Below are positions 1 to 8,850 of a stretch of 64,000 nt of DNA, one piece after another. The position numbers and the translations under genes are program-made. The notes under the pieces were generated by a model. It was not told the DNA's origin. It saw only the letters and a program-made list of their open reading frames with translations, and did no database searches. Source of the stretch: CAVZZG01 sp963779685. GTDB taxonomy: Bacteria; Actinomycetota; Thermoleophilia; Gaiellales; F1-60-MAGs149. The stretch's first letter is position 1, and each line of letters opens with the position of its first letter. The DNA is taken from the NCBI GenBank assembly GCA_963779685.1, contig CAVZZG010000003.1, positions 310,001-374,000 on the forward strand, written 5' to 3'.

Positions 1-842
1 ACGGCGGCGAACACGATCGCCCGTACCGCCAGCTCCAGGTCGGCGCTCGGGGTGACGATCATCGCGTTGTTGCCGCCGAGCTCGAGCAGGCTGCGCCCGA
101 GGCGAGCGGCGACCCTCGGCGCCAGTGCCCGTCCCATCGCGGTCGACCCGGTGGCGGAGATGAGCGGCAGGCGGGCGTCATCGGCAAGCTGCACCGCCCG
201 GTCGGCACCGCCGACCACGACCTCCAGCAGCCCGTCCGGGATCCCGCCGAGGCGCTCGCCGGCGCGACGCAGCAGCGCCTGGCAGGCCAGCGCGGTCAGT
301 GGCGTGCGCTCCGACGGCTTCCACACCACCGGGTCGCCGCAGACCAGCGCGAGCGCCGTGTTCCAGCTCCAGACCGCGACCGGGAAGTTGAATGCCGTCA
401 CGACACCCACCGGCCCCAGTGGATGCCAGCTCTCGAGCATCCGGTGGCCGGGACGCTCGGAGGCGATCGTGAGCCCGTACAGCTGCCGGGAGAGCCCCAC
501 CGCGAGGTCGCAGATGTCGATCATCTCCTGCACCTCGCCCAGGCCCTCCTGAACGATCTTGCCCGTCTCGAGCGTCACGAGCGCGCCGAGATCCTCCTTC
601 GCCGCCCGCAGCTCCTCGCCCAGGAGCCGAACGAGCTCGCCCCGGTGTGGCGCCGGCAGGTCGCGCCAGTCAGCGAAGGCCGCCGTGGCGCGACCGATGG
701 CCGCGCTGGTATCGGCTGCGGACGACCGCGACAGGCGGGCCACCACCTCGCCGTTGATGGGCGTCCGCACCTCGAGATCGCCCGTCCGGAGCGCGTCCGC
801 ATCGAGGCCGAGGTTGGTCAGGATCGCGTCGGAATCGGTCAT
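1..842 (-). CDS. ALDH7-type aldehyde dehydrogenase (piperidine-6-carboxylate / aminoadipate-semialdehyde type), 3' end cut off
   Basis: The first 280 residues are present and the gene runs off the left edge. It reads as an NAD(P)-dependent aldehyde dehydrogenase of the ALDH7 branch, which oxidises alpha-aminoadipate semialdehyde in lysine catabolism. Signatures are TAFNFPVAVWSWN (residues 149-161), the cofactor-site stretch VVWKPSERTPLTA (172-184) and LLELGGNNAMIV (252-263) with the general-base Glu. The catalytic Cys lies just beyond the edge and cannot be checked. It starts at ATG 842 and is divergent from the MFS gene at 900. The family call is firm; the exact substrate is inferred. Confidence 0.88.
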   Translation of the reverse strand, partial: MTDSDAILTNLGLDADALRTGDLEVRTPINGEVVARLSRSSAADTSAAIGRATAAFADWRDLPAPHRGELVRLLGEELRAAKEDLGALVTLETGKIVQEGLGEVQEMIDICDLAVGLSRQLYGLTIASERPGHRMLESWHPLGPVGVVTAFNFPVAVWSWNTALALVCGDPVVWKPSERTPLTALACQALLRRAGERLGGIPDGLLEVVVGGADRAVQLADDARLPLISATGSTAMGRALAPRVAARLGRSLLELGGNNAMIVTPSADLELAVRAIVFAA

Positions 843-884
843 CCCTGGATCGTTGCATGCCCGCACGGTCGCGACCGGCGGTCG

Positions 885-890
885 TACACT
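885..890 (+). promoter_or_regulatory. -10 box TACACT of the MFS-cNMP gene
   Basis: TACACT ends 9 nt before the GTG at 900, in the 57-bp gap between two divergent genes. The spacing suits a leaderless or nearly leaderless mRNA. No clear -35 is seen. Confidence 0.4.
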
Positions 891-899
891 GGCCCGGCC

Positions 900-2492
900 G
901 TGCGGAACACGAATCTGCGACTCCTGTGCGCTGCCTGGGCCTGCTCGCGCGCCGCCGAGTGGGCGTTCCACGTCGTCGTCGGCGTGTACGCGTTCAACGC
1001 CGGGGGAGCGGTGGCGGTGGGGATCGTGATGTTCGCGCGGATGGTGCCCGCCGCGGCGGTGTCACTGGCCGGCACCGCCTTCGCCGACCGGTTCGCCCGC
1101 GAGCGCGTCCTGTTCGCCGTCGAGGTCGTCCGCAGCGGCCTCGCGGTGACGGCCGCCCTCGCCGTTGCCGCCGGTGCCCCGACGGGCGTCGTGTTCGCCA
1201 TTGCGGCCGGGCACGCGGCCGTCTCGAGCATCTCGCTCCCGGCCGCCTTCTCGCTGCTGCCGTCGATCGTGGCCACCCCGGAGGAACTGGTGGCGGCGAA
1301 CGCCTCGCTGCTGACTGCGCAGGGCGTGGGGACGCTGGCCGGCCCGGTGCTGGGCGGACTCGTCGTCGCCGCTCAGGGCGCGAGCGCCGGATTCGTGTCC
1401 ACGGCCGCGCTCTCGGCGATCGCCGGCGTGCTGCTGATCGCCATGCGAGTGGAGGGTGCCGCCGTGCGGACGGCCACGGGCGAGCCCGGCCTGGCGGGTG
1501 GCGCGGCCGGCATTCGCTCGGCCGTGGCTGCGCCGGGCGCCCGGCTGATCCTGGGCGTCTTCGGATCGCAGACGCTCGTCCGCGGATTCATGACGGTGCT
1601 GGTGGTGGTGGTCGCGCTCGACCTGCTGGATCTCGACCAGTCCTGGGTCGGCTACCTCACGTCCGCGCCGGGGGCCGGTGCCCTCGTCGGCGCCGTCGCC
1701 GCGCGCCGGCTCGCCGGGCGGCCGCTGGCGGCGCCGTTCCTGCTCGGGCTGGCCGCCTGGGGCATCCCGATCGCCGTGATCGGCGTGCATCCGGCGGCCC
1801 TCGTGGGCCTGGTGGCGCTGTTCATCGTCGGCATCGGCGACGCCATGCTCGACGTCTCGGGCTACACGTTGCTCCAGCGGGCAGTGCCGGACGACGTGCT
1901 GGCGCGGGTCTTCGGCGTCCACAACGCCGTCACCCTCGCGACCGTCGGCATCGGTTCTCTGGCCGCGCCCTTGCTGATCGACGCCATCGGCACGCGCGCG
2001 ACGCTGGTGGCGGTCGGGTTGCTGCTGCCGGCGCTGGCCATCCTCTCGTCGCCCCGGATCCACCGCATCGACCGGGAGGTGCTGCCGGCCTCGGCGAACA
2101 TCGATCTGGTGCGAAGCGTGCCGATGTTCGCCACGCTGTCCGTCGCGGCGGCGGAACAGATCGCATCGCGCCTGGAGCGCCTGGACGTCGCGGCCGGCAC
2201 CGAGGTGATCCGGAGGGGCGACGCCGGCGACCGCTTCTACATCCTCGACGAGGGCGAGTTCGGCCTGGCGCGCGACGGCCGTGACATCGTCATCTGCGAG
2301 CGCGGCGATTACTTCGGCGAGATCGCGCTGCTGCGGGACGTGCCGCGCACGGCCACCGTCACGGCCCGCACGGATGCCCGTGTCTACACGCTGGGGCGCG
2401 ACGAGTTCCAGGCGGCCGTGACCGGTCACCGGGCGGGCCTCGCCGCCGGGTACGCCGTCGTCGCGGAGCGCATGCCCGCCGGCGAAGACTAG
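900..2492 (+). CDS. MFS transporter fused to a C-terminal cyclic-nucleotide-binding domain
   Basis: A 530-residue protein. Residues 1-395 are a hydrophobic major-facilitator domain, with the charged loop DRFARERVLF after the second helix. Residues about 403-525 form a cNMP-binding domain with the phosphate-binding cassette GDYFGEIALLRDVPRTATVTA near residue 469, including the conserved Glu and Arg. The frame is open far upstream, but GTG 900 is preferred because TACACT lies 9 nt before it and the upstream residues are not transporter-like. A second MFS gene follows 9 bp later. The fusion suggests efflux gated by, or sensing, a nucleotide; the substrate is unknown. Confidence 0.85.
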   Translation: MRNTNLRLLCAAWACSRAAEWAFHVVVGVYAFNAGGAVAVGIVMFARMVPAAAVSLAGTAFADRFARERVLFAVEVVRSGLAVTAALAVAAGAPTGVVFAIAAGHAAVSSISLPAAFSLLPSIVATPEELVAANASLLTAQGVGTLAGPVLGGLVVAAQGASAGFVSTAALSAIAGVLLIAMRVEGAAVRTATGEPGLAGGAAGIRSAVAAPGARLILGVFGSQTLVRGFMTVLVVVVALDLLDLDQSWVGYLTSAPGAGALVGAVAARRLAGRPLAAPFLLGLAAWGIPIAVIGVHPAALVGLVALFIVGIGDAMLDVSGYTLLQRAVPDDVLARVFGVHNAVTLATVGIGSLAAPLLIDAIGTRATLVAVGLLLPALAILSSPRIHRIDREVLPASANIDLVRSVPMFATLSVAAAEQIASRLERLDVAAGTEVIRRGDAGDRFYILDEGEFGLARDGRDIVICERGDYFGEIALLRDVPRTATVTARTDARVYTLGRDEFQAAVTGHRAGLAAGYAVVAERMPAGED

Positions 2493-2495
2493 GCT
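2490..2495 (+). promoter_or_regulatory. -10 box TAGGCT of the second MFS gene
   Basis: TAGGCT overlaps the stop codon of the preceding gene and ends 6 nt before the GTG at 2502. This is typical leaderless spacing. Confidence 0.4.
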
Positions 2496-2501
2496 GTCAT
2501 C

Positions 2502-3647
2502 GTGGCAATCGGCGTCGTCAGGACCGCGAGTCTCTCGTTCATGGCCTTCGGGACGGCCGTGGCGATGCAGGGTCCGGTGCTGCCGGGCATTCGGGAGGAC
2601 CTCGGGCTCAGCGACTTCGTCAGCGGCGTGTTCGTGGCCGCCCAGGGTGCCGGCTGGGGCCTCGGCGGGCTGCTCGGCGGGCTGGTCGCGAATCGTCGTG
2701 GCCGGCGCCTGGGCTTCATCATCGGAACGTGTCTGATGGCGGCCGGGCTCTTCACCGAGGCCGCCGCGCCGCATGCCGCGGTCGTCCTGTTCGGCGTGTT
2801 CGTGACGATGCTCGGTGGCGGGTTCATCACCGGCTCCCTCAACGCGAGCCTGTCCGACGTCGGGCCGCGTGCGGTGTCGTTCGCCAACGCCTTCTTCGGG
2901 CTGGGTGCCATTGCCGGCCCGCTGATCGCCGCCGGCATGATTCGCTACGGCCCCGGCTGGCGCGCGGCCCTGGTCATCGGCGCCGCCGGCATGCTCACGA
3001 CCCTGCTGCTGTCCAGCAGCATTCCGGACGGTGAGCCGTCACACCCTGCCGACCGCCACGGCGTGCGCGGGCTGTCGCGGAGTCCGATCTTCCTGCTCCT
3101 CACCTTCATCCTCGGGCTCGAGATCGCGTCCGAGGCCGGACTGGTCGGCTGGTTCCCGACCTACGCCGTCTCCGCTCGCGGCTTCGAGCCGTGGGCCGCG
3201 GCCGCCGCCATCGTCGCCTTCTGGCTCGGGACGGCCGTGTCGCGGCTGGCGCTCGCAGGCTGGACCGGCACGATCCGGCCGCGCGGACTCCTGCCGGCGA
3301 TTACAGCGCTCGGCGCCGTTGCGGCTGCCGGCGCGACGCTGCTGCCCGGGGCGGTCGCCGCGGTGGCGATGCTGGGCCTGGCCGGTCTGGCTGCCGGTGG
3401 CGTCTTCCCGCTCGTCATCACCGGCGTGGCGGAGGCCTTCCCGCACGACACGAACGTCGCCACCGGCGTCCTGCTCGCGACGGCGGGAACGCTGGAGACG
3501 CTCGTACCGCTCGTGATCGGTGTCGCCTCAACGGCAGCCGGCACGACCGCTGCAGGCATGTTCGTGATCGTGGCGACGTGGTCGGCCTCGGCGGTCACCG
3601 CTGCCGCCTTCGGCCGGCGGGCAACCGTGCCGGCGGCAGCGGGTTAG
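2502..3647 (+). CDS. MFS transporter
   Basis: A 381-residue integral membrane protein with about 12 hydrophobic segments and the MFS loop motif GGLVANRRGRRLGFIIG near residue 60. The 12-helix form and absence of extra domains fit a single-component sugar- or drug-type facilitator; the substrate cannot be told. It starts at GTG 2502, 9 bp after the MFS-cNMP gene, probably with its own -10. Its stop is 2 bp from the stop of the convergent HNH lipoprotein gene. Confidence 0.8.
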   Translation: MAIGVVRTASLSFMAFGTAVAMQGPVLPGIREDLGLSDFVSGVFVAAQGAGWGLGGLLGGLVANRRGRRLGFIIGTCLMAAGLFTEAAAPHAAVVLFGVFVTMLGGGFITGSLNASLSDVGPRAVSFANAFFGLGAIAGPLIAAGMIRYGPGWRAALVIGAAGMLTTLLLSSSIPDGEPSHPADRHGVRGLSRSPIFLLLTFILGLEIASEAGLVGWFPTYAVSARGFEPWAAAAAIVAFWLGTAVSRLALAGWTGTIRPRGLLPAITALGAVAAAGATLLPGAVAAVAMLGLAGLAAGGVFPLVITGVAEAFPHDTNVATGVLLATAGTLETLVPLVIGVASTAAGTTAAGMFVIVATWSASAVTAAAFGRRATVPAAAG

Positions 3648-3649
3648 GC

Positions 3650-4432
3650 TCACCCCTTCGCGGGGAGCCGTACGAGCGTCCGGCCGCACGATCCGGCCAG
3701 CAGTCCACGGAGGGTTTGCGCCTCGGCAGGGTCGATCGACAGGCCCCACCGGTACTTGATCGTCAGCCAGTGCACCGCGTACGTGCAGCGGTTGCGGTCG
3801 GGAAGCCACTGCGACGGGTCTCGGTCGCCCTTCGAACGGTTGCTGTGGGCGGTGACGGCATCGAGCGTCCAGGCCAGGCCGAGGTCGTTGGCGTAGCGCA
3901 GGCGCCGCGCCGCCGTCCACGCCCGGCCGCCGGATACCCAGACCTCCTCCAGCGGCACCACGTGGTCGATGTCGAAGGTGGACGGGTTCCTCGTCGTGAC
4001 CCCGTCGTACCACGACACCCACGTCCCGCCCGACAGGGTGCAGCTCGAGCCGGAGACCTGCACCGGTGTGCGCGACTCGGCGATCAGGACCTCCTTTCGC
4101 GTGTTGCACCCGTCATGGTCGGCGTCGATCCAGTCGCCGAACGCGGATCGCCGGTACGAGGACGCGCCGCTCGGCGCCGACTGCCGGAGCCGCGTGAGCA
4201 GCCAGGTCGCACGCTGCCGCTTGCCGGCGGTGGCCCGGGCGGGGCGTGGCCCGGCCTGGCGTGTCACCGCCGAGGGCGAGGCGGGTGCGCTCGATCGCGT
4301 CGGCGGGGGCCCGGTGCCCGGCGGCGTACTCAGGGCGTCCGTGCCGGGAGAGGTGTCGGAGCACGACGTCACCAGCGCCACCCCGACCGTTCCCAGGGCG
4401 AGCAGGGCCGCGATCGCGGCGAGCTTGCGCAT
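3650..4432 (-). CDS. Secreted HNH-family nuclease lipoprotein (DUF1524-like)
   Basis: A 260-residue protein beginning with a lipoprotein signal: MRKLAAIAALLA, a hydrophobic core and the lipobox VTSC with the lipidated Cys at residue 24. A Ser/Pro/Thr-rich linker (25-65) follows, then an HNH-type domain with DIDHVVPLEEVW (154-165), ANDLGLAW (181-188) and NRSKGDRDPSQW (198-209), the layout of DUF1524/GmrSD-type nucleases. ATG 4432 is chosen over an in-frame ATG 18 nt upstream because TACTGT (4444-4439) ends 6 nt before it and the signal peptide begins there. It probably degrades extracellular DNA; the role is inferred. Confidence 0.8.
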   Translation of the reverse strand: MRKLAAIAALLALGTVGVALVTSCSDTSPGTDALSTPPGTGPPPTRSSAPASPSAVTRQAGPRPARATAGKRQRATWLLTRLRQSAPSGASSYRRSAFGDWIDADHDGCNTRKEVLIAESRTPVQVSGSSCTLSGGTWVSWYDGVTTRNPSTFDIDHVVPLEEVWVSGGRAWTAARRLRYANDLGLAWTLDAVTAHSNRSKGDRDPSQWLPDRNRCTYAVHWLTIKYRWGLSIDPAEAQTLRGLLAGSCGRTLVRLPAKG

Positions 4433-4438
4433 CCTCGG

Positions 4439-4444
4439 ACAGTA
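4439..4444 (-). promoter_or_regulatory. -10 box TACTGT of the HNH lipoprotein gene
   Basis: Read on the minus strand, TACTGT ends 6 nt before ATG 4432. It fixes the start choice and suggests a leaderless mRNA. Confidence 0.4.
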
Positions 4445-4549
4445 GACCACGGCGCCGCCCCCGACCCGACTCGACCTCGCTCCGCCGTGGCGGTGCCGCG
4501 GTGAGCGTCGAGAACGTGCGGGACTCAGCCTACGTCGTGGACGTCGCGA

Positions 4550-6148
4550 TCACCCGAGGGCCATGCCTTCGGCAGCCACCGCGGCAACCGGATCTGGAAG
4601 TCGTCGCATGCGGAAGCCGTTGATGAGCCCGAGGATGCTGGCGAGGACAGGCACGAGGAGGGCGACCTGGAGGGAGCGATCGCGGGCTTCCTTGTTGATG
4701 CGGAGGATCTCTGCCTGGACGTCTTCGGGTTGGTCGACGAGGAGTGGTTCGAGTTGCGCGTTGCTCATGACCTCGGCGTCGTTCTCGAGCGTGTCGGAGA
4801 TCTGCTGTTGCTGTGCAGGCGGGATCACGGGGCTGTCCTGGACGAGGTTGGTGAACTCGAAGGCGAGGACGGCGAGCATGATTCCTCCCGCCATTGCGAG
4901 CCCGAAGGAGAGGCCAAATGACCCTGCGGCGGCGTTGACGCCCGCCGCCTCGCTGGTGCGCTCCTCGTCGATCGGAGAGAGCGTGTAGTTGTTCAGCTGG
5001 GAGACGAGCAGGCCGAGCCCCGAGCCGGTGATGAGCAACGGGACGAGGAGCGCCCAGCCGCTGTCAGCGTGCGGCACGATGACGATGATCAGGGCGAGGC
5101 CGATCGCGCAGAGGGCGAACCCGACCAGGACGAGGGTGCTCGGCCGCCGCTTCCCCGCCCGGCGGCCTGCCAGGATCGCGACGCCGAACATGCTGAGCGA
5201 GAGTGGCGCCAGGGACAGGCCCGTCTGGAGGGCGTTGTATTCGAGCGTCATCTGCAGGAAGATGGGGAGCGCGATCATGGCGCCGCCCAGCGTGATGTTC
5301 TGCAGCATCTGGCCCGTGACGCCGCTCGTGAAGTGGGGGAACTTGAACAGGCCCGGGTCGATCAGGGCCACCTCGCCGGCCCGCTTGCGACGCACGAGCC
5401 ACCAGGCCAGGAGCGCCATGGCGGCGGCACCGATCGCCATCAGCAGCAGGACGTAATCGCCGCCCTCCTGCCAGACGAGGATGCCGAGCACGAGGCCGCC
5501 CATCCCGATGACCGAGAGGAAGGCGCCGACGATGTCTACCTGCCGCGGCCCCGTGTAAGCCACGTCACGGACGAGCTTGATCTGGGACAACACGATCGCG
5601 ATCACGACGACCTCGAGGCCAAAGCCGACCCGCCACGACAGGAAGGTCGTGACGAAACCGCCGATCAGCGGGCCCACCGCGGCGGCGATCGCGGCCGCGG
5701 CCCCGACCAGCGCGTACGTCTTCGTGCGCGCCGCGCCCTGGAAGTTCCCGTGGATCAGAGACTGCATCGCCGGCAGCAGGAGCGAAGCGCCGAGGCCACC
5801 GATGATCGCCCAGAAGATGATGATCGCCGTCACGCTCTGCGCCAGCGTCATGGCCACTGCGCCCGTCGCGTAGGCGAGAAGGCCGAGCACGTACGCGCGC
5901 TTGCGGCCGATCAGGTCGCCAATCTTGCTGCTTATGAGGATGAACGCGGCGGAGACGAGCGCTTCCAGGGCGATCGCGGCCTGCACGCTGCTCACGGTCG
6001 TGTCCAGATCAGCGACGACCGACGAGATCGAGACGTTCATCAGCGACGTGTCCACGACCAGCACGAACATCGCCATCGCGAGCAGCAACGCGAGTCGCGG
6101 GTTGCCGGCGCCCTCGTCAGGGACGCTGGGATCTGCCGGCTCGGTCAT
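4550..6148 (-). CDS. DHA2-family (EmrB/QacA-type) drug:proton antiporter
   Basis: A 532-residue, 14-helix MFS protein. Typical features are VLVVDTSLMNVSISSVVADL in helix 1, the loop SSKIGDLIGRKRAYVLG and the antiporter-type stretch GGLGASLLLPAMQSL. The reading frame is open to an ATG at 6196, but ATG 6148 is preferred because GGAGCGA sits 5-6 nt before it and family members start here. It should export lipophilic drugs or metabolites across the inner membrane using the proton gradient. It stands alone, divergent from a small membrane protein gene. Confidence 0.88.
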   Translation of the reverse strand: MTEPADPSVPDEGAGNPRLALLLAMAMFVLVVDTSLMNVSISSVVADLDTTVSSVQAAIALEALVSAAFILISSKIGDLIGRKRAYVLGLLAYATGAVAMTLAQSVTAIIIFWAIIGGLGASLLLPAMQSLIHGNFQGAARTKTYALVGAAAAIAAAVGPLIGGFVTTFLSWRVGFGLEVVVIAIVLSQIKLVRDVAYTGPRQVDIVGAFLSVIGMGGLVLGILVWQEGGDYVLLLMAIGAAAMALLAWWLVRRKRAGEVALIDPGLFKFPHFTSGVTGQMLQNITLGGAMIALPIFLQMTLEYNALQTGLSLAPLSLSMFGVAILAGRRAGKRRPSTLVLVGFALCAIGLALIIVIVPHADSGWALLVPLLITGSGLGLLVSQLNNYTLSPIDEERTSEAAGVNAAAGSFGLSFGLAMAGGIMLAVLAFEFTNLVQDSPVIPPAQQQQISDTLENDAEVMSNAQLEPLLVDQPEDVQAEILRINKEARDRSLQVALLVPVLASILGLINGFRMRRLPDPVAAVAAEGMALG

Positions 6149-6393
6149 CTTCGCTCCGTCGGCCATCCGGCCGCCACGGTCCGACTCCTCGCGCACGACG
6201 GCACGTGCGTGTCTCGGAGTCCGATCGCGGTCCTGTGTTCGTCCATCCCGTGCGCCCCCCCCGCCGCCGTCGGCGGCGGAGCGCAGTCTACTGCGATCGT
6301 CTCAACCGGCGCGCTCGCCCGGGTGCCCCGACCCCGACTACCCGACGCGGCAGAGGAGACAGGGCGCCCCGCCGGGTGTATGCTCGCGTGGTC
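6149..6393. other. Divergent intergenic region
   Basis: A 245-bp spacer between the DHA2 pump and the small protein at 6394. It includes a C/G-rich tract around 6255-6285 and TATGCT at 6379-6384, 9 nt before ATG 6394, which is a likely -10 box. No gene is visible. Confidence 0.4.
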
Positions 6394-6816
6394 ATGGCCG
6401 ATCGCGAAGTCGTTTCGGAGCCCGTCGCCCCGGAGGTCGTCATACCGGAGGCTGTGCTCAGCTCGTTCCGCCGGTGGCGGGGCCTGTCACGCCCGGTGCG
6501 CGTTCTCATCGCGGCCAGCGTGGCCCTCTGCGTCCTGTCCGCGGTGCAACGCATCCGGTCGTGGTGGAAGCCGCGGCTCGAGGCGGCGCAGGCCGTCGAG
6601 GCGGAGCGGGCCGCGAGCGTCGAGGCCGAGGCCGCCGACCGGGAGGACCGGGCGCTCGTCGACTTCGGCCGGCGGGTCGCCGGGCACATGGGGCACCGCG
6701 TGCCGTCGCGTGCCTACCGGTGGCGGCCGGGCCGGCATCGGGCGACGGACGAGGCGCCGGAGGCGCCGGTCGACGTGCCGGAGCAGCAAGCGCAGGAGAA
6801 GCCCGCACCGGTGTGA
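6394..6816 (+). CDS. Small single-pass membrane protein, function unknown
   Basis: A 140-residue protein. One hydrophobic helix (about residues 35-50, VRVLIAASVALCVLSAV) follows a basic RRWRGLSRPVR stretch. It leads into a charged Ala/Glu-rich segment that may form a coiled coil (60-90) and a basic, Pro/Glu-rich tail. ATG 6394 lies 9 nt after TATGCT; an in-frame GTG at 6388 is the alternative. No family is recognised. It is 61 bp upstream of another short membrane protein, so the two may be co-transcribed. Confidence 0.55.
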   Translation: MADREVVSEPVAPEVVIPEAVLSSFRRWRGLSRPVRVLIAASVALCVLSAVQRIRSWWKPRLEAAQAVEAERAASVEAEAADREDRALVDFGRRVAGHMGHRVPSRAYRWRPGRHRATDEAPEAPVDVPEQQAQEKPAPV

Positions 6817-6877
6817 GCGCCTTGAACCCGGCGCTTCGGACCGCACGGACAGTATTCAAACCGTCTGAAGGAGCCCC

Positions 6878-7129
6878 ATGTTGAAGCGCGTTGCACTTCT
6901 CATCGCCGCCCTCGCCGGCGTCGCTCTGGTCGCGAGGCGATTCGGGCCGTTCGGCCGTGGCGGCGACTTCGCGTCTCGGATCGAGGCCATGCCCGACAGC
7001 GCTCCGCCGAAGTGGATCTTCAACCACGTCACCGCGATCCGTGCGAACACCGACCGGATCCTCGAGTTGCTGGAACAGCGTGCGGCGGCCGAGTCGGAGG
7101 AGCCGGCAGCAGGCGTACCTGGGGCTTGA
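6878..7129 (+). CDS. Small membrane-anchored protein, function unknown
   Basis: An 83-residue protein with an N-terminal hydrophobic helix (LLIAALAGVALVA) followed by a polar region containing KWIFNHVTAIRANTDRILELLEQR, likely an amphipathic or coiled helix. AAGGAG sits 5 nt before the ATG as a good ribosome binding site. It is the last chromosomal gene before the left repeat of the integrated element. No family is recognised. Confidence 0.55.
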   Translation: MLKRVALLIAALAGVALVARRFGPFGRGGDFASRIEAMPDSAPPKWIFNHVTAIRANTDRILELLEQRAAAESEEPAAGVPGA

Positions 7130-7191
7130 GGCTCGGATTGGAACGCACCGCCCTGGGCTGCCCACGTGGTCGCTCACGGCGGAGTCCAACG

Positions 7192-7326
7192 GCTGGACGG
7201 GCCTAGACAGGCGTTGCCATGAGTGGCGACGACTGTGCCTGAATTCGGCTCGTTTGCAGGGATTTTCCGGATCCCTGCGGCATGCCCCCGGCAAGAATCG
7301 AACTTGCGCCCCAGGTTCCGGAGACC
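7192..7326. repeat. Left attachment repeat (attL) of the integrated element, containing a tRNA-Arg 3' fragment
   Basis: This 135-bp stretch matches 18160-18294 with 4 mismatches (131/135). Its last 44 bp (7283-7326) equal the 3' part of the tRNA-Arg gene, from the anticodon loop to the discriminator; the match ends abruptly at 7326. The integrase stop codon follows 14 bp later. This is the standard arrangement left by tyrosine-integrase insertion into a tRNA 3' end. Confidence 0.85.
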
Positions 7327-7339
7327 ACGCAAAATCGGC

Positions 7340-8509
7340 TCAGCCATGCGCCCTCCGGGCGGCCATGGTGTCGACGGTGGTGCAGTGGATCAGGTACGAC
7401 TCGACCCGCGAGACCATCTCGTCCTCGCTGCCGGGCATCAGCTTGCCGTACAGGTCGTAGGTCACTTCGATCGACGAGTGGCCGCAGAACGTGCAGATCG
7501 CCTTCGCGTTGATGCCGGCGGCGATCAGGATGCTCGCGAACGTGTGGCGGCACTCGTGGAGCCTCACAGGGGCAAGGCCGGCCCGCTTCCAGGCGGTCTC
7601 GGCGCGGCGGCGGACGGTGCTCGGGGTGAACGCGCGCCGGCCGAAGAAGACGTGGCGGTCACGCGCGATGTCCAGGTCGCCCGCGCGGTGACGTTCGAGC
7701 ACGTCGGCGAGTGGCTGAACGATCGGGATGGTGCGTGCGCCGCTGACGCTCTTGGGCTCGATCATCACCCCCGTGTCGTCCATGCCCTTGCGGACAGTGA
7801 TGCGGCCGGCCGCGAGATCGACGTCGCCCCAGCGCAGGGCGCGCAGCTCACCGCGGCGCAGGCCCGCGTAGAAGGCGGTGGCGTAGAGCGCTTCGAGGTC
7901 GGGTGGGAGCGCGTCCAAGAGGGCGTGCATCTCGTCGATCGAAGCGACGCGGTCACGACGACCGCGGACGGCCGGCAGCCGCAGGTGGTCGCAGGGCGAG
8001 ACGGTGAGCTCGCCGTCCTCGATCGCGCGGCGGCAGATCACCCGGAGGGGCATCAGCGTGTTGCGGATCGTCGACGGCGAGGCGCCATCCGAGAGCATGT
8101 GATCGGCGAGGCGCTGGACGGTCGCGCGGCGCAGCTCGCCGAGGCGGATGCCGCCGACTTCGGGCAGGATCCGCAGCTTGAGCGCCGTCCTGTAGGAGCG
8201 AATGGCGCTCGGCTTGTAGGCGTCGCCGCTGCGATTGCGGACGGTGCCGTCCGACATCCCATCGAGCAGGCGCTCGGAGGCTTCGCGGACCGTGCGGCCC
8301 TGTTGGGCGCGCCGGAGTCCCGTTTCGAGGTCGCGATAGGTGTCCGCGCGCCAGCGGCGCGCCTGGGCGAGAGTGGGGAAGGAGCGGGTGACGCGGCTGC
8401 CGTCGCGCCGGTCGTAGACCGCCGCCCGGTAGCTCGGCGAACAGCTGCAGCGACCGCCGCGGTGCGTCGCGCATGCCTTGCGGTGGCGTGTCTGGACGCC
8501 TTCGCTCAC
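7340..8509 (-). CDS. Tyrosine site-specific recombinase (integrase)
   Basis: A 389-residue phage/ICE-type integrase. The N-terminal region (residues 20-85) resembles an arm-binding domain and 90-180 the SAM-like core-binding domain. The catalytic domain shows AGLRRGEL (Arg218), HECRHTF (His318/Arg321), CGH (343-344) and the probable nucleophile Tyr354 in YDLYGKL. It overlaps the excisionase gene by ATGA (8506-8509), so both are translated together. It lies immediately inside attL and should catalyse integration at, and excision from, the tRNA-Arg gene. Confidence 0.93.
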   Translation of the reverse strand: MSEGVQTRHRKACATHRGGRCSCSPSYRAAVYDRRDGSRVTRSFPTLAQARRWRADTYRDLETGLRRAQQGRTVREASERLLDGMSDGTVRNRSGDAYKPSAIRSYRTALKLRILPEVGGIRLGELRRATVQRLADHMLSDGASPSTIRNTLMPLRVICRRAIEDGELTVSPCDHLRLPAVRGRRDRVASIDEMHALLDALPPDLEALYATAFYAGLRRGELRALRWGDVDLAAGRITVRKGMDDTGVMIEPKSVSGARTIPIVQPLADVLERHRAGDLDIARDRHVFFGRRAFTPSTVRRRAETAWKRAGLAPVRLHECRHTFASILIAAGINAKAICTFCGHSSIEVTYDLYGKLMPGSEDEMVSRVESYLIHCTTVDTMAARRAHG

Positions 8510-8718
8510 GGCGCGAGGGTGCGCGCCAGGTTGCGTTCGATGTAGCGCTCGAGTTCGCGGCGCGGGACGAGGATGCAGCGGCCCTCGCGGACGATCCGGA
8601 GCTGGCCGATGATCCGCCGGTCAAAGGTTCGCCGGCTGACGCCGAGCATCGCCGCCGCCTCACCAGGGGTGTAGGCGAGCTTGTCGCCGCGGTGGTGATC
8701 GTACGCCGGCATCGCCAT
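8506..8718 (-). CDS. Excisionase / helix-turn-helix DNA-binding protein
   Basis: A 70-residue protein with the MerR-like HTH_17 (excisionase) pattern: TPGEAAAMLGVSRRTFDRRI, a basic wing and VPRRELERYIERN. Such proteins bend att-site DNA and bias the integrase toward excision. It is the first gene of a two-gene unit with the integrase, driven from the divergent region 8719-8850. Confidence 0.85.
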   Translation of the reverse strand: MAMPAYDHHRGDKLAYTPGEAAAMLGVSRRTFDRRIIGQLRIVREGRCILVPRRELERYIERNLARTLAP

Positions 8719-8762
8719 GGCAGGACCTCGCTGGTCTGGGTTGAGTGAACAATACCATATAC

Positions 8763-8780
8763 GGTCTATAGACCTTGACA
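8763..8780. promoter_or_regulatory. Operator-like palindrome GGTCTATAGACC next to TTGACA
   Basis: A perfect 12-bp palindrome (8763-8774) is followed at once by a consensus -35 hexamer TTGACA (8775-8780) facing the HTH gene. It sits between the divergent excisionase and HTH genes, a natural place for a repressor to control both directions. TAGACT at 8839-8844 is 6 nt before the HTH start and may be a second, leaderless -10. Confidence 0.5.
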
Positions 8781-8850
8781 GCTATGAAGGCGACGTCAGG
8801 TCAGTTATGGCCTGCAAGCGCCTTCAGCGATCCGGGCGTAGACTGCGCCC

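Noticed and set aside
423..899. In-frame extension of the MFS-cNMP gene giving 689 residues
   Set aside because: It overlaps the divergent aldehyde dehydrogenase, has no transporter-like sequence, and a -10 box lies just before GTG 900.
7283..7326. Second tRNA-Arg gene
   Set aside because: Only the 3' 44 nt are present; the 5' half is replaced by unrelated sequence, so it is an att remnant.
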